Shown: piece by piece, positions 54,532 to 63,767 of the stretch
How the letters are laid out: each line of letters begins with the position of its first letter
Numbering within the stretch: the first letter of the stretch is position 1
Origin: Tatumella sp. JGM91
GTDB lineage: Bacteria; Pseudomonadota; Gammaproteobacteria; Enterobacterales; Enterobacteriaceae
DNA: 64,000 bases
NCBI RefSeq assembly: GCF_018257575.1
Contig: NZ_JAERJP010000003.1
Location: 78,499-142,498 of the forward strand
Direction: 5' to 3'
Translations under genes and position numbers: made by a program
Notes under the pieces: generated by a model
Database searches by the model: none
Told to the model about the DNA's origin: nothing
Seen by the model: only the letters and a program-made list of their open reading frames with translations

Positions 54532-55917
54532 TTGGCCAAAGCGGCGAAACGTGCATACGTTTGTAATGAATGCGGTGCTGATTACCCGCGCTGGCAGGGG
54601 CAATGCAGTGCCTGTCAGGCCTGGAACAGTATTACCGAAGTCCGCATCGCTTCCACGCCTGCGGCTGCCCGTAATGAGCGGTTATCCGGTTATGCAGGCA
54701 GTGCCGGGGTATCGAAGGTTCAGAAACTTTCAGAAATCAGTCTGGAAGCGTTGCCCCGTTTTTCGACCGGATTTAAAGAGTTCGACCGCGTACTGGGCGG
54801 CGGAGTGGTACCAGGCAGTGCAATTCTGATAGGCGGTAATCCGGGCGCGGGTAAATCAACCCTGTTACTGCAGACGCTCTGTAAGCTGGGACAACAGATG
54901 AAAACCCTGTATGTGACCGGTGAAGAGTCGTTACAGCAGGTCGCTATGCGGGCACATCGGTTAGGTTTACCGACCGATAATCTGAATATGCTGTCGGAAA
55001 CCAGCATTGAACAAATTTGTCAGATCGCCGCAGAGGAAAAACCCCGCCTGATGGTGATTGACTCCATCCAGGTTATGCATATGGCTGATATCCAGTCATC
55101 ACCCGGCAGTGTATCTCAGGTGCGTGAAACGGCGGCATTTCTGACACGTTTCGCCAAGATGCATGATGTGGCGATTATTATGGTCGGGCATGTCACTAAA
55201 GACGGGTCACTGGCCGGGCCAAAAGTCCTGGAGCACTGTATCGATTGTTCCGTCTTACTGGATGGTGATGCGGACTCCCGTTTCCGTACGCTGCGCAGCC
55301 ATAAAAACCGTTTCGGTGCGGTTAATGAGCTGGGGGTCTTCGCCATGACCGAACAGGGAATGCGTGAAGTCAGCAATCCGTCAGCGATTTTCCTGTCACG
55401 CGGTGATGAAGTGACGTCGGGCAGTTCGGTGGTGGTGGTCTGGGAAGGTACCCGGCCATTGCTGGTGGAGATTCAGGCGCTGGTGGATCATTCGATGATG
55501 GGTAATCCGCGCAGGGTAGCTGTCGGGCTGGAACAAAACCGGTTAGCTATTCTGTTGGCAGTGCTGCATCGCCACGGTGGTTTGCAGATGGCAGACCAGG
55601 ATGTATTTGTTAACGTGGTTGGGGGCGTAAAAGTCACCGAAACCAGTGCAGACCTGGCACTCTTGCTGGCAATGGTATCCAGTCTGCGTGACCGGCCACT
55701 GCCTCAGGACCTGGTGATCTTTGGTGAGGTCGGTCTGGCCGGAGAAATCCGCCCTGTGCCCAGTGGTCAGGAGCGTATTTCTGAGGCGGCAAAACATGGG
55801 TTTCGTCGTGCTATTGTTCCGTCAGCCAATGCCCCGAAAAAAAAACCGGCAGGTATGACGGTATATACCGTGAAAAAACTGGCTGATGCGCTGGATATAT
55901 TAGAAGATCTGGCGTAG
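54532..55917 (+). CDS. radA: DNA repair/recombination protein RadA
   Basis: RecA-like branch-migration helicase aiding recombinational repair; 461 residues. The N-terminal zinc finger has Cys11, Cys14, Cys25 and Cys28. Walker A is GGNPGAGKSTLL (about residues 101-112), the RadA-specific KNRFG motif lies in RSHKNRFGAVNELG, and a C-terminal Lon-like domain follows. Start codon TTG at 54532 directly follows GAGGAG with good spacing, and MAKA.KRA.VCNECG matches E. coli. It forms a serB-radA operon. Confidence 0.97.
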   Translation: MAKAAKRAYVCNECGADYPRWQGQCSACQAWNSITEVRIASTPAAARNERLSGYAGSAGVSKVQKLSEISLEALPRFSTGFKEFDRVLGGGVVPGSAILIGGNPGAGKSTLLLQTLCKLGQQMKTLYVTGEESLQQVAMRAHRLGLPTDNLNMLSETSIEQICQIAAEEKPRLMVIDSIQVMHMADIQSSPGSVSQVRETAAFLTRFAKMHDVAIIMVGHVTKDGSLAGPKVLEHCIDCSVLLDGDADSRFRTLRSHKNRFGAVNELGVFAMTEQGMREVSNPSAIFLSRGDEVTSGSSVVVVWEGTRPLLVEIQALVDHSMMGNPRRVAVGLEQNRLAILLAVLHRHGGLQMADQDVFVNVVGGVKVTETSADLALLLAMVSSLRDRPLPQDLVIFGEVGLAGEIRPVPSGQERISEAAKHGFRRAIVPSANAPKKKPAGMTVYTVKKLADALDILEDLA

Positions 55918-56030
55918 TAGCTGATTCAGCACAGTGTCCGGGGCGTGTTTCCGGTCACTGTCCTTTATGACCGGCAGCCCCGCAGAGTCAGCGCCCGGGC
56001 TGTTATCCGGCAGATGACCAGAGGCTACTG

Positions 56031-57284
56031 ATGTCGACTTATGACTATCTGAAAAAGGCAATTCGTCAGCAAGGACATACCCTGCAGCAGGTTGCTGATG
56101 CTTGTGATATGACCAAGGGTTACCTGAGTCAGTTGATTAATGCCAAAATTAACAGCCCCAGTGCCCGCAAACTGGAAGCCCTGCACCGGTTTCTCGGGCT
56201 GGAGTTCCCGCGCAGGGAAAAAACCGTCGGGGTAGTGTTTGGTAAGTTTTACCCTTTGCATACCGGACATATTTACCTGATCCAGCGTGCCTGCAGCCAG
56301 GTCGATGAACTGCATATTATTATGGGTCATGATGATCCGCGCGATCGTCTGCTGTTTGAAAACAGCGCTATGTCTGAACAGCCGACGACCAGTGACCGCC
56401 TGCGCTGGCTGTTACAGACCTTCAAATATCAGAAAAATATTCGTATTCACTCATTTAACGAAGAGGGCATGGAGCCTTATCCTCATGGCTGGGATGTCTG
56501 GAGCCAGGGGATGAAGCATTTCCTGGCAGAACATAATATTACACCTGACAAGGTGTATACCAGCGAAGCGGCCGATGCTCCGATGTTTGAGAAGCACCTC
56601 GCCATCCGCGCGGTACTGGTCGATCCGGATCGCTCATTTATGAATATCAGCGGTAAACAAATCCGTCAGGATCCGTTCCGTTACTGGGAATATATACCGA
56701 CTGAAGTTAAACCCTTTTTTGTGCGCAAGGTGGCCTTACTGGGCGGTGAGTCAAGCGGGAAATCCACCCTGGTAAACAAGCTGGCGAATATTTTTAATAC
56801 CACCAGTGCCTGGGAATATGGCCGTGATTATGTGTTTTCTCATCTCGGGGGCGATGAAATAGCACTGCAATATTCTGATTACGATAAAATTGCCCTCGGC
56901 CAGGCGCAGTATATTGATTTTGCAGTAAAGTATGCCAATAAAGTCGCCTTTATTGATACGGATTTTGTGACTACTCAGGCTTTCTGTGTGAAATATGAAG
57001 GCCGTGAACATCCGTTTGTGCAGGCGATGATCGATGAATACCGGTTCGATCTGGTGATTGTGCTGGAGAATAATGTGCCCTGGGTAGCCGACGGGCTGCG
57101 TAGCCTGGGGAGTTCTGTCGACCGGCGTGAATTCCAGACGATGTTGCTGGAGATGCTGGAAGAGAACGATATCCGTTATATCCGGGTAAAAGAAGACGAC
57201 TATGATTCGCGTTTTCTGCGTTGTATCGAACTGGTAACACATATGCTGGAACATCCGGCAGAGCAGCCGGCAGACAGGGCCTGA
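56031..57284 (+). CDS. nadR: NadR: NAD regulator, NMN adenylyltransferase and ribosylnicotinamide kinase
   Basis: Trifunctional protein, 417 residues (E. coli 410). The N-terminal helix-turn-helix (about 5-45, TLQQVADACDMTKGYLSQLI) represses NAD synthesis genes when ATP/NAD are high. The central nucleotidyltransferase domain has GKFYPLHTGH (71-80). The C-terminal ribosylnicotinamide kinase domain has the P-loop GGESSGKSTL (about 237-246). All three are intact, so both repression and NMN/NR salvage are expected. The e(P4)-type phosphatase at 10508 may feed this route. Confidence 0.96.
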   Translation: MSTYDYLKKAIRQQGHTLQQVADACDMTKGYLSQLINAKINSPSARKLEALHRFLGLEFPRREKTVGVVFGKFYPLHTGHIYLIQRACSQVDELHIIMGHDDPRDRLLFENSAMSEQPTTSDRLRWLLQTFKYQKNIRIHSFNEEGMEPYPHGWDVWSQGMKHFLAEHNITPDKVYTSEAADAPMFEKHLAIRAVLVDPDRSFMNISGKQIRQDPFRYWEYIPTEVKPFFVRKVALLGGESSGKSTLVNKLANIFNTTSAWEYGRDYVFSHLGGDEIALQYSDYDKIALGQAQYIDFAVKYANKVAFIDTDFVTTQAFCVKYEGREHPFVQAMIDEYRFDLVIVLENNVPWVADGLRSLGSSVDRREFQTMLLEMLEENDIRYIRVKEDDYDSRFLRCIELVTHMLEHPAEQPADRA

Positions 57285-57304
57285 TACTCGCGTTATGGCT
57301 GACT

Positions 57305-57339
57305 ATCACAAGGCCTCCCCGGCAGGGAGGCCTTGTGAT
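57305..57339. terminator. Bidirectional terminator nadR/ettA
   Basis: A perfect 15-bp stem (57305-57319 with 57325-57339, loop CGGCA) between two convergent genes. Confidence 0.8.
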
Positions 57340-57351
57340 TCAGGCGTCAGA

Positions 57352-59019
57352 TTACTTAGTCATACGCTTGTATTTGATACGCTTTGGTTCCAGAGCTTCA
57401 GCGCCGAGGGTGCGTTTTTTGTACTCTTCATATTCGGTAAAGTTACCTTCGAAGAATGCGACGTTACCCTCATCCTGGTAGTCGAGGATATGGGTGGCAA
57501 TTCGGTCAAGAAACCAGCGGTCATGGGAAATGACCATTGCGCAGCCGGGGAACTCCAGCAGGGCATTTTCCAGGGCGCGCAGTGTTTCCACGTCCAGGTC
57601 ATTGGTCGGTTCATCCAGTAATAACAGGTTACCGCCGACCTGCAGCAGCTTCGCCAGGTGTAAACGCCCGCGTTCACCGCCGGATAATTCACCGACTCGT
57701 TTCCCCTGGTCAGTGCCTTTGAAATTGAAACGGCCGACGTAGGCACGGCTTGGCATTTCAAAGTTACCAATTTTCATGATGTCCTGGCCGCCTGAAACTT
57801 CTTCCCACACGGTTTTGCTGTTGTCCATGGCATCACGGAACTGGTCAACGGACGCCAGTTTAACGGTTTCACCCAGTTCAATGCTGCCTGAGTCTGGCTG
57901 TTCCTGACCTGATAACATGCGGAACAGGGTTGATTTACCCGCGCCGTTGGCACCGATAATTCCGACGATAGCCCCTTTAGGGACGGAGAAGCTTAAATCA
58001 TCGATCAGTAAGCGATCGCCGTAACTTTTCGTCAGATGGGAAACTTCCACGACTTTATCGCCCAGACGTGCTCCCGGCGGGATAAACAGTTCACTGGTTT
58101 CGTTACGTTTCTGGTACTCAACACTGTTCAGTTCATCAAAACGCGCCAGTCGGGCTTTACCTTTAGACTGGCGTCCTTTGGCGCCCTGGCGTACCCATTC
58201 CAGCTCTTTTTCGATCGATTTACGGCGGGCAGCTTCAGAAGACGCTTCCTGTGCCAGGCGTTGATCTTTTTGTTCCAGCCAGGATGAGTAGTTACCTTCC
58301 CATGGAATACCTTCACCGCGGTCAAGCTCGAGGATCCACCCGGCAACATTATCAAGGAAGTAACGGTCGTGGGTGATAGCCACAACAGTCCCTTCGAAAT
58401 CGTGCAGGAAGCGCTCCAGCCATGCAACGGACTCGGCATCCAGGTGGTTCGTCGGTTCGTCGAGCAGCAGCATGTCAGGTTTCTCTAACAGCAGACGACA
58501 TAAGGCCACACGGCGGCGTTCGCCTCCGGACAGTGTGCCAATTCTGGCATCCCAGTCTGGCAGACGCAGTGCATCCGCAGCACGTTCTAAATGGGTGTTC
58601 AGATTATGGCCGTCATGCGCCTGGATAATTTCTTCCAGCCGTCCCTGTTCTGCCGCCAGTTTATCAAAATCAGCTTCAGGCTCTGCGTACAATGCATAGA
58701 CTTCATCCAGACGCTTCAGAGCACCGACGACTTCAGACATGGCTTCTTCGACGGATTCACGGACACTGTGTTCCGGGTTCAGCTGAGGCTCCTGGGGAAG
58801 ATAGCCAATTTTCAGGCCCGGCTGAGGACGGGCTTCACCTTCAATATCAGTATCGATACCGGCCATGATGCGCAGCAGGGTGGATTTACCGGCACCGTTA
58901 AGTCCCAGAACACCGATTTTTGCGCCCGGGAAAAAACTCAGGGAGATGTTCTTCAGAATATGCCGTTTTGGCGGGACAACCTTGCCCACGCGATGCATGC
59001 TGTAAACGAATTGAGCCAC
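57352..59019 (-). CDS. ettA: Energy-dependent translational throttle protein EttA
   Basis: ABC-F ATPase that binds the ribosomal E site and gates entry into elongation according to ATP/ADP; 555 residues, as in E. coli. Two ABC modules are present: Walker A GLNGAGKST (about 39-47) and GANGAGKST (about 356-364), and signatures LSGGERRRVALCRLL and LSGGERGRLHLAKLL. A linker (PtIM) rich in charged residues (about 240-320) lies between them. Its place downstream of nadR (convergent) is as in E. coli. Confidence 0.97.
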   Translation of the reverse strand: MAQFVYSMHRVGKVVPPKRHILKNISLSFFPGAKIGVLGLNGAGKSTLLRIMAGIDTDIEGEARPQPGLKIGYLPQEPQLNPEHSVRESVEEAMSEVVGALKRLDEVYALYAEPEADFDKLAAEQGRLEEIIQAHDGHNLNTHLERAADALRLPDWDARIGTLSGGERRRVALCRLLLEKPDMLLLDEPTNHLDAESVAWLERFLHDFEGTVVAITHDRYFLDNVAGWILELDRGEGIPWEGNYSSWLEQKDQRLAQEASSEAARRKSIEKELEWVRQGAKGRQSKGKARLARFDELNSVEYQKRNETSELFIPPGARLGDKVVEVSHLTKSYGDRLLIDDLSFSVPKGAIVGIIGANGAGKSTLFRMLSGQEQPDSGSIELGETVKLASVDQFRDAMDNSKTVWEEVSGGQDIMKIGNFEMPSRAYVGRFNFKGTDQGKRVGELSGGERGRLHLAKLLQVGGNLLLLDEPTNDLDVETLRALENALLEFPGCAMVISHDRWFLDRIATHILDYQDEGNVAFFEGNFTEYEEYKKRTLGAEALEPKRIKYKRMTK

Positions 59020-59171
59020 GAGAATGAGCCTCTTTTAATGCGTATTGATCATAATAATTCAGGGGAGGAGTGTAGCCTGTTTCTGCCTATAATCACAGAC
59101 ACCCCGCCGGATGTTGGCCCGGAAAACTGCCCGGCTTTCCGGGCAGGGCCGTGAACCGGCATTGGCAGCGG

Positions 59172-60116
59172 TTAGCCTGTTGCGGGAGGGATATTGCCTG
59201 ACGCCGTACGTCGGGACGGTTTTCTGCCGGGCAAACTGATGATGACCAGACAGAGAATAATGAATCCGATACCGGCCCAGCCAGTTACCGGCAACCGTTC
59301 GCCGACCAGTGTGACCGCCAGCAATGCTGCCACCACCGGTTCTGTCAGCGTCAGGGTGGTGGCGGTACTGGCTTTGATACGCGCCAGTCCGTAACCATAG
59401 CAAAGGTAGCCAATAAACATGGGGACCAGTGCCATGTAAAGGGCAACACAGGTATTGGTGACTGAAGCCAGCAACGGAGCCCCGCTAAGCAACAGCACAG
59501 GGATCAACAGTAAACCACCGGCACCAAAGGTCGATCCCATTGCCGCACTGGCACTGACACCGTTATTCATCATCCGTCGTGCAGACCAGGAATACAGTGC
59601 ATAAGTCAGCCCGGCAAGCAGGCCGAGCAGGATACCGGCCGCTGTTTGCAGACTGTCACCCGCAGCAGCGGCATTGCCTTCGGCAATACATAACAGCACT
59701 ATCCCTGCGACACCGGTCACTGCACCGGTGAGCCACTGCCGGCTGAGGGAATGACCGTCAAACCAGTATTCAATCAGTGCCGAGAGTAGCGGGGCAGAGC
59801 CGATGGAAATCACCGTGCCCGCGGCGACACCGGCATAATGCATGGCAGCATAGAATGCCAGCGGATAGACAGCCACAGCCAGGGCACCGGCCAACAGAAA
59901 ATTGCGGTTTGCAGCCATTTCTTTGCGTCCGGCGAGGATCGTCGGCAGGGCCAGCAGTGCCTGCAACAGGCCGCCACTGCCCATAGCGACTGAACCAATC
60001 GCCAGCGGACTGACACCGGTGGCAAAGGTGGCTGCGGTACCAGTGGTGCCCCATAAGATAGCGGCAATAAGGACAGCGATAATGCCTGACACAGGGTGTG
60101 GTTTGCTGTGGCTCAC
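59172..60116 (-). CDS. EamA/DMT-family exporter
   Basis: Drug/metabolite transporter with two EamA repeats, 314 residues and ten predicted membrane segments (repeats about residues 10-140 and 155-295). The N-terminal AAILWGTTGTAATFATGVSPLAIG and the RIKASTATTLTLTEPVVAALLAV stretch are typical. The start GTG overlaps the stop of the TetR gene (GTGA), so it is translationally coupled to that regulator and probably repressed by it. The exported compound is unknown. E. coli has no such pair between ettA and slt. Confidence 0.85.
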   Translation of the reverse strand: MSHSKPHPVSGIIAVLIAAILWGTTGTAATFATGVSPLAIGSVAMGSGGLLQALLALPTILAGRKEMAANRNFLLAGALAVAVYPLAFYAAMHYAGVAAGTVISIGSAPLLSALIEYWFDGHSLSRQWLTGAVTGVAGIVLLCIAEGNAAAAGDSLQTAAGILLGLLAGLTYALYSWSARRMMNNGVSASAAMGSTFGAGGLLLIPVLLLSGAPLLASVTNTCVALYMALVPMFIGYLCYGYGLARIKASTATTLTLTEPVVAALLAVTLVGERLPVTGWAGIGFIILCLVIISLPGRKPSRRTASGNIPPATG

Positions 60117-60691
60117 AGGGCCTCCGTCAGTATTCTGGCCATTTCAGCAGCCTGCTGAACATAGTGGCTGTTACCTTCCAGTCCGGCCCGTGAGATACTT
60201 CCCTCCAGCAAAAATGACAGGTGGCGAGCCAGTAAATCACTGCGCTGATGGTCGGGCGTTAACTGGCTGAGATGTTGCTTAAGAATATCTTCCACTTGCT
60301 GCTTATGTCTGCTGATTGCCTGACGTCCCGCGGATCCGGTCGGCAATTCGGCTGCGGCATTCAGTAAGCCACAGCCACGAAAGGCGTGTTCATAGTCAAA
60401 CCCGGCATGATCTGCATAGGCGCTGAAAACCGCCATGACTCCTTCCTGAGGCGAGATGATCTCTGCGGCTCTGCGCTGGTAAAGATCCAGCCATTGCTGG
60501 TGACGGGCAGTGATATAAGCCTCTATCAGTGCGTCTTTCGAACTAAAATTGTTATACAGGCTTTTTTTCGCTACCCCGGCCCGTTTTACCAGCGCATCAA
60601 TGCCGGTGGCGGTAATGCCGTAGTTATAGAACAGTACCTGTGCAGCCTTAAGTAATTTATCGCTGGCGGAGGATATATTGTCCGGAGTCAT
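60113..60691 (-). CDS. TetR-family repressor
   Basis: 192 residues. The N-terminal helix-turn-helix (about residues 26-47, GITATGIDALVKRAGVAKKSLYNNFSSKDAL) is clear, followed by a ligand-binding domain with SFLLEGSISRAGLEG. It precedes and overlaps the EamA gene, so local control of efflux is likely. Divergent from slt; the intergenic region (60692-60915) contains GTAGGTAGACCAGTATACCTA close to the repressor start, a possible inverted-repeat operator (TAGGTA/TACCTA). Confidence 0.85.
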   Translation of the reverse strand: MTPDNISSASDKLLKAAQVLFYNYGITATGIDALVKRAGVAKKSLYNNFSSKDALIEAYITARHQQWLDLYQRRAAEIISPQEGVMAVFSAYADHAGFDYEHAFRGCGLLNAAAELPTGSAGRQAISRHKQQVEDILKQHLSQLTPDHQRSDLLARHLSFLLEGSISRAGLEGNSHYVQQAAEMARILTEAL

Positions 60692-60915
60692 GTGATTATT
60701 GATTCGCTATAGTGAAGTAGGTAGACCAGTATACCTATCCGTGATGTGCAGATCGATGCTGACGGGAAAGTGTTTTCCGCCGGACGGGGAGAGACGGCCT
60801 TTAAGTCAAGCTGAGTAAATTTTTTACAGATCATAGTCAGTGAGCATTTAACCCGCTAGCATGGACAGTGGCGGGCGATATATTTACCGGCAGCAGGCGA
60901 TAAGAGGAGAAACGA

Positions 60916-62835
60916 GTGATTAGGTGGAAGCATTGGGTATTGGGTATCTGTCTGACAGGGGTTGCCGGGTTGAGTCAGGCTGACTCATTAGACCAGCAAC
61001 GTCAGCGCTATCAGCAAATTAAACAGGCCTGGGATAACAACCAAATGGATGTGGTGGCGCAAATGATGCCATCTCTGAAAGACTATCCTTTGTATCCTTA
61101 CCTTGAGTATCGTCTGTTGTCTCAGGATCTTAATCAGGAAACCTCGCTGGCCATCTCTGATTTTGTGAAAAAATACCCGACACTACCGTCATCCTACAGC
61201 CTGAAAAACCGTTTTATTAATGAACTGGCGAGACGTCAGGACTGGCAGGGATTACTCAGTTTTAGTCCTGCCCGGCCAGCACCGGTACAGGCGCAATGTA
61301 ACTGGTACTATGCAAACTGGGCGACAGGTAAACAGCAACTGGCCTGGGAAGGCGCCAAAAAATTATGGCTGACAGGGACTAACCTGCCAGCAAGTTGTGA
61401 CGCATTATTTTCGGCCTGGCAGTCCTCAGCACAGTTCAGCCCCACGGCGGTATTACAGCGGGTCGTTCTGGCATTTAACGCTGATAATAATGGCCTGCTA
61501 CGGCATCTGCTTACCATGCTACCGCCGGATTATACTACGCTGAGCAGTGCGCTGGATGCGTTACAGAAAACCCCGCAGGCGGTCAGCAGTTTCGCCAGTG
61601 CCGTATCACCGGACGATTTCAGCCGACAGATCACCCTGATCGCTTTCAACCGTCTGGCGAGGCAGGATGCAGAAAATGCCCGCGGACTTATTCCGTCGCT
61701 GGTTTCTGCGCAAAAAATGTCCGGCGCGCAGGCTCAGATGATGAAAGAAGCCGTAGCCTGGCAGTTTATGGGGGCAGATATTACCTCTGAACAGATGCGC
61801 TGGCGTGATGCGGTGGTTATGGACAGTGACTCGACGGCACTGATCGAACGACGGGTCCGTCAGGCAATTTCTGACAATGATCACCGCGGACTGAATACCT
61901 GGATTGCCCGGTTACCGGTGGAAGCCAAACAGAAAGATGAGTGGCAATACTGGCAGGCCTGCCTGCTGCTGGAGCAGGGCCACAAACAGCAGGCTGATCA
62001 GATCCTCCGTACTCTGATGACACAACGTGGTTTTTATCCGATGGTGGCAGCCCAGAAGCTGGGCGTACCTTATAAGCTGACCATTGACCCGGCACCGGCA
62101 CCAGTGGCCGGTTTGTCTCAGGGGGCGGAAATTGCCAGGGTCAGGGAGCTTATGTACTGGGGGATGGACAATCTGGCCCGCAGCGAATGGGCAAATCTGA
62201 TTCACAGCAAACCGCAGCTTCAGCAGAGGATGCTGGCCCGCTATGCCAGCGAACAGCAGTGGTGGGACTTAAGTGTACAGGCGACAATCACTGCTAAAAT
62301 GTGGGACAGCCTGAAAGAACGCTTTCCTCTGGCGTGGCAGCAATATTACCAGCAGTATTCGGCTGGGAAAGCTATCCCGGTAAGTTATGCGATGGCCATT
62401 TCCCGGCAGGAAAGTGCCTGGAACCCGAAAATACGCTCCCCGGTCGGTGCCAGTGGTCTGATGCAGGTAATGCCTGCAACCGCAGCCCATACAGTAAAAA
62501 TGTTTCCTGTCAGCGGTTATAACAACAGCAGCCAGTTATTGGATCCGCTGATGAATATCCAGATCGGCATGCAGTACCTTGATTATGTCTATCGTCAGTT
62601 TGATCAGAACCGTATTTACTCCTCTGCGGCTTATAATGCCGGCCCGGCCAGGGTACGTAAGTGGCAGGCGATCAGTGGCGGTAAACTGGATGTTGTCGGA
62701 TTTATCGAAACTATCCCCTTTGCAGAAACCCGTAACTATGTGAAGAACGTGCTGGCATATGATGCTTATTATCGTTATTTCATGGGACAGCCGGATCAGG
62801 TGTTACAGGATGCAGAGTGGAAGAGCCGCTATTGA
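60916..62835 (+). CDS. slt: Soluble lytic murein transglycosylase Slt70
   Basis: Periplasmic enzyme cleaving peptidoglycan glycan strands to 1,6-anhydromuropeptides; 639 residues (E. coli 645). The signal peptide (about 1-22, ending SQA) is followed by the superhelical U/L domains and the C-terminal lysozyme-like domain with catalytic Glu499 in ISRQESAWNPK and VGASGLMQVMPATA. Start is GTG at 60916 with GAGGAG upstream. slt-trpR order is as in E. coli. Confidence 0.96.
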   Translation: MIRWKHWVLGICLTGVAGLSQADSLDQQRQRYQQIKQAWDNNQMDVVAQMMPSLKDYPLYPYLEYRLLSQDLNQETSLAISDFVKKYPTLPSSYSLKNRFINELARRQDWQGLLSFSPARPAPVQAQCNWYYANWATGKQQLAWEGAKKLWLTGTNLPASCDALFSAWQSSAQFSPTAVLQRVVLAFNADNNGLLRHLLTMLPPDYTTLSSALDALQKTPQAVSSFASAVSPDDFSRQITLIAFNRLARQDAENARGLIPSLVSAQKMSGAQAQMMKEAVAWQFMGADITSEQMRWRDAVVMDSDSTALIERRVRQAISDNDHRGLNTWIARLPVEAKQKDEWQYWQACLLLEQGHKQQADQILRTLMTQRGFYPMVAAQKLGVPYKLTIDPAPAPVAGLSQGAEIARVRELMYWGMDNLARSEWANLIHSKPQLQQRMLARYASEQQWWDLSVQATITAKMWDSLKERFPLAWQQYYQQYSAGKAIPVSYAMAISRQESAWNPKIRSPVGASGLMQVMPATAAHTVKMFPVSGYNNSSQLLDPLMNIQIGMQYLDYVYRQFDQNRIYSSAAYNAGPARVRKWQAISGGKLDVVGFIETIPFAETRNYVKNVLAYDAYYRYFMGQPDQVLQDAEWKSRY

Positions 62836-62845
62836 GTATGCTATG

Positions 62846-62873
62846 CTTCCGTACTCATCAATGAGTACGGAAG
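62846..62873 (+). promoter_or_regulatory. trp operator upstream of trpR
   Basis: A 13-bp perfect inverted repeat with a two-base centre. Its core CGTACTCAT-CA-ATGAGTACG (62850-62869) matches the GTACTC...GAGTAC pattern of the E. coli trpR operator. It ends seven bases before the trpR ATG, giving autoregulation; it could also act as the slt terminator. Confidence 0.8.
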
Positions 62874-62879
62874 CCATCT

Positions 62880-63203
62880 ATGTTGCCCTCTGTCAATGCA
62901 GAAGAAAATTTTGAATTTAACTGGTCACGTTTCGTGAATTTAATGAAACAGGCAGTGGAGGATCAGCAGACGGAAACATTATTACAATTAATGATGACGC
63001 CGGATGAACGTGAGGCCCTGGCGACCCGCCTGAGGATTATTGAAGAACTGATGCGCGGGGAGATCAGTCAGCGACAGTTAAAAGACCAGCTGGGGGTGGG
63101 CATCGCGACCATCACTCGTGGCTCTAACAGTCTGAAAGAGTCTCCGGCGGCATTCAGACAATGGCTGGAATCTCAGTTGTCTCTGAATACTGATCAGCGG
63201 TAG
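62880..63203 (+). CDS. trpR: Trp operon repressor TrpR
   Basis: Tryptophan-activated repressor, 107 residues (E. coli 108). The helix-turn-helix ([21 protein letters not shown], about residues 67-87) and [28 protein letters not shown] are strongly conserved, with the tryptophan-contact arginines (R in ATRLRI and ITRGSN). The N-terminus is more divergent, as usual. The operator palindrome lies directly before it. Convergent with yjjX, overlapping its end by 10 bp. Confidence 0.96.
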   Translation: MLPSVNAEENFEFNWSRFVNLMKQAVEDQQTETLLQLMMTPDEREALATRLRIIEELMRGEISQRQLKDQLGVGIATITRGSNSLKESPAAFRQWLESQLSLNTDQR

Positions 63204-63709
63204 TAAGGGTGCTGTAGCGGACATAACGCCAGTAACAGTGCCTGATGATAAACCGAAGTGCGGGTCAGACGACCTTCGGTTAATACGCCGAGAGCCCCCC
63301 CTTTATGTTTAATATTTTCAATACCGGTCAGCTCCGCCATTATTTCCCCCAGTTCTCTGCCGTGCTGAAGTTGTTCTGATACGGCGGGCGGCAGCAAAAA
63401 GCTGGCAGAACGGGATTCTCCCCGCTGGCTGGTATTCTCTATAACTATCCATGCAAAAGCATGTGCTCCGTCGATGCCGGCTTCTATTGCAACCCAGAAG
63501 TCGGCATCCGGCTGACGGTTACGGGCATTGGCAACCCGTTGGCGGGCTCCGGTCAGGGTTTCTGTATCGCTGATGGGCTGAGCACGTACACCGCTGTCGG
63601 TGTCAGCCGCAGAAATCTGACACTGATTGACACCAAAGACATCTTCAAAAGCCTGTAAGATAGCACTGATTTTTGCGGGGTTGCTGGTAGCGACGACAAC
63701 GTGGTACAT
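63194..63709 (-). CDS. yjjX: Inosine/xanthosine triphosphatase YjjX
   Basis: NTPase removing non-canonical ITP/XTP from the nucleotide pool; 171 residues. It shows the ITPase-like fold signatures [16 protein letters not shown] at the N-terminus, the WVAIEAGID motif (about 81-89) and the C-terminal [10 protein letters not shown]. The ATG at 63709 ([13 protein letters not shown]) agrees with the family; a TTG nine bases upstream is in frame but less likely. Position between trpR and gpmB is as in E. coli. Confidence 0.94.
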   Translation of the reverse strand: MYHVVVATSNPAKISAILQAFEDVFGVNQCQISAADTDSGVRAQPISDTETLTGARQRVANARNRQPDADFWVAIEAGIDGAHAFAWIVIENTSQRGESRSASFLLPPAVSEQLQHGRELGEIMAELTGIENIKHKGGALGVLTEGRLTRTSVYHQALLLALCPLQHPYYR

Positions 63710-63750
63710 AATAGTCAATTCACTCAGGTCGGTGGGATACGCCGGCCCAG

Positions 63751-63756
63751 TATAAT
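63751..63756 (+). promoter_or_regulatory. Candidate -10 of gpmB
   Basis: A perfect TATAAT lies 11 bases before the gpmB ATG. No good -35 is seen at 17 bp, and the resulting leader would be very short, so this is tentative. Confidence 0.35.
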
Positions 63757-63767
63757 GGATAGATAAT

